Shown here in pieces: positions 4,358 through 5,011 of a stretch of 5,011 bases of DNA. The notes beneath the pieces were generated by a model that searched no databases, was not told the origin of the DNA, and saw only the letters and a program-made list of their open reading frames with translations. Each line of letters begins with the position of its first letter. Within the stretch, counting starts at the first letter, position 1. This stretch comes from Thermoprotei archaeon (GTDB lineage: Archaea > Thermoproteota > Thermoprotei_A > Sulfolobales > WANQ01), in NCBI GenBank assembly GCA_027038805.1, contig JALWGO010000059.1:1-5011 (forward strand). The letters are read 5' to 3'. The position numbers and the translations under genes are program-made.

Positions 4358-5011
4358 TTATAGTGTGTGTTCTAGTCTTTTCTCCACTAATAGTAGGGCT
4401 CTTTTAGCGTCTTCTACTGCCCATTCTAATCCTAGTTTCTCAAGGGTTTCTGGTAGTGGTACACCGTATTCTGGATGCCATCCTCTTAACTCATAATATG
4501 TTCTCCGCGCCTCCAAAAAGTCTTGTTCATCTATGAAAGCCTTGTTACCTTTTGCTGGGCCCTCTGGTTCGGGTATCCACCATTTTGGCGGAATAGTATC
4601 GTCTTGGGGTGGTGTTAGCCAGTCTAATACGCCGTGGATCCTTGCAAGTGCTTCTGTTCTCGCACTAGTTTCTCTAAGGTTTTCAGGGCTCTTATTCCAG
4701 CCAGTTACAGCATTTAATAGTTTTGAGAGGTCTTGGAGACTATAGGGTATGAACTTACATACTCCTAGGTGGTCGAAGACGCTGTCTCTATCACGGTTCT
4801 CTATTAGGCTTGGAACTAGCTCTTTCGCGGGCCCAGCATTGGGTGGCATGTGGGGCTGGGGCCATCCTCTCAAGTGACTTGCTCCTACATCTGCTGTAGC
4901 ATAGCTTAGAGCATAGGTTCTCCTACCACGTGGATCCCATGCTGGTGCTTCGAGTCCTTTAACGTGTACTGCTAGTTCCTCGCCTCTACCGAGTATTCTA
5001 GATGCCCTAGC
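4358..5011 (-). CDS. Aldehyde:ferredoxin oxidoreductase family protein, C-terminal part (5' end outside window)
   Basis: On the minus strand the frame is open from the right edge to TAA at 4360-4358, giving 217 C-terminal residues of a family usually near 600. It begins with HVKGLEAPAWDPRGRR and YALSYATADVGASH, the conserved start of the C-terminal region. Then comes FDHLGVCKF, whose Cys (bases 4759-4757) matches the last [4Fe-4S] ligand of the family (Cys494 of Pyrococcus furiosus AOR, in D-x-x-G-x-C), followed by QDDTIP and YYELRGW...GVPLPETLEKLGL near the end. These are cytosolic tungstopterin enzymes that oxidise aldehydes and reduce ferredoxin. The substrate cannot be told: AOR, formaldehyde and other paralogs differ elsewhere, and the usual R-x-F-N-x-R-x-G block here reads ARIHGVLDW, so it may be a divergent subfamily. 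The TTG at 4873 lies in a conserved stretch and is not the start. The gene converges on the microprotein gene. Confidence 0.92.
   Translation of the reverse strand, partial: ARASRILGRGEELAVHVKGLEAPAWDPRGRRTYALSYATADVGASHLRGWPQPHMPPNAGPAKELVPSLIENRDRDSVFDHLGVCKFIPYSLQDLSKLLNAVTGWNKSPENLRETSARTEALARIHGVLDWLTPPQDDTIPPKWWIPEPEGPAKGNKAFIDEQDFLEARRTYYELRGWHPEYGVPLPETLEKLGLEWAVEDAKRALLLVEKRLEHTL

Noticed and set aside
4533..4745. A 70-codon plus-strand frame opposite the oxidoreductase gene
   Set aside because: It lies entirely antisense to a well-conserved coding region and shows no family motif or ribosome site.
4873..4873. TTG as the start of a short 171-residue oxidoreductase gene
   Set aside because: The frame is open upstream to the window edge and encodes 46 further residues of conserved family sequence (HVKGLEAPAWDPRG, YATADVGASH).

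Overview
The window looks like a stretch of a hyperthermophilic archaeal chromosome, most likely a crenarchaeon of the Desulfurococcales type; this is an inference. The signs are a SufB/SufD pair with a one-base overlap, a tungsten-type aldehyde:ferredoxin oxidoreductase gene, archaeal TATA-like boxes (TTTAAATA type), Shine-Dalgarno sites of the GGAGG and GGTG kind, heavy use of AGA/AGG and ATA codons, and proteins rich in Lys, Glu and Ile. Gene density is high and no mobile element, CRISPR array, rRNA or tRNA was seen.

Layout from left to right: (1) bases 2-598, plus strand, the C-terminal 198 residues of SufB, cut by the left window edge; (2) bases 598-1728, plus strand, a complete SufD-like protein translationally coupled to sufB (TAATG); (3) bases 1729-1841, an AT-rich intergenic stretch with a possible terminator, a TATA-like box and two inverted repeats; (4) bases 1842-4025, plus strand, a 727-residue protein made almost entirely of about 19 HEAT-like repeats, with no enzymatic domain; (5) bases 4026-4186, an intergenic stretch with T-runs and a TATA-like box; (6) bases 4187-4312, plus strand, a very unusual 41-residue microprotein of 29 Glu, 1 Asp, 7 Trp and four other residues, followed by a clean hairpin plus T-run terminator; (7) bases 5011-4358, minus strand, the C-terminal 217 residues of an aldehyde:ferredoxin oxidoreductase family protein, convergent with the rest and cut by the right edge.

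SufB and SufD together form the scaffold on which Fe-S clusters are built, with the SufC ATPase (not in the window, probably upstream). The oxidoreductase is itself a Fe-S and tungstopterin enzyme, but it is transcribed separately and the link is only thematic. The HEAT protein and the Glu/Trp microprotein are the two genes of unknown function. Their leaders share two short words (CTAGAACA and GGTGTT), and in both a GGTG lies at the same distance from a possible start codon, which hints that they are expressed in a similar way. The microprotein with its own promoter, ribosome site and terminator is the most novel item here.
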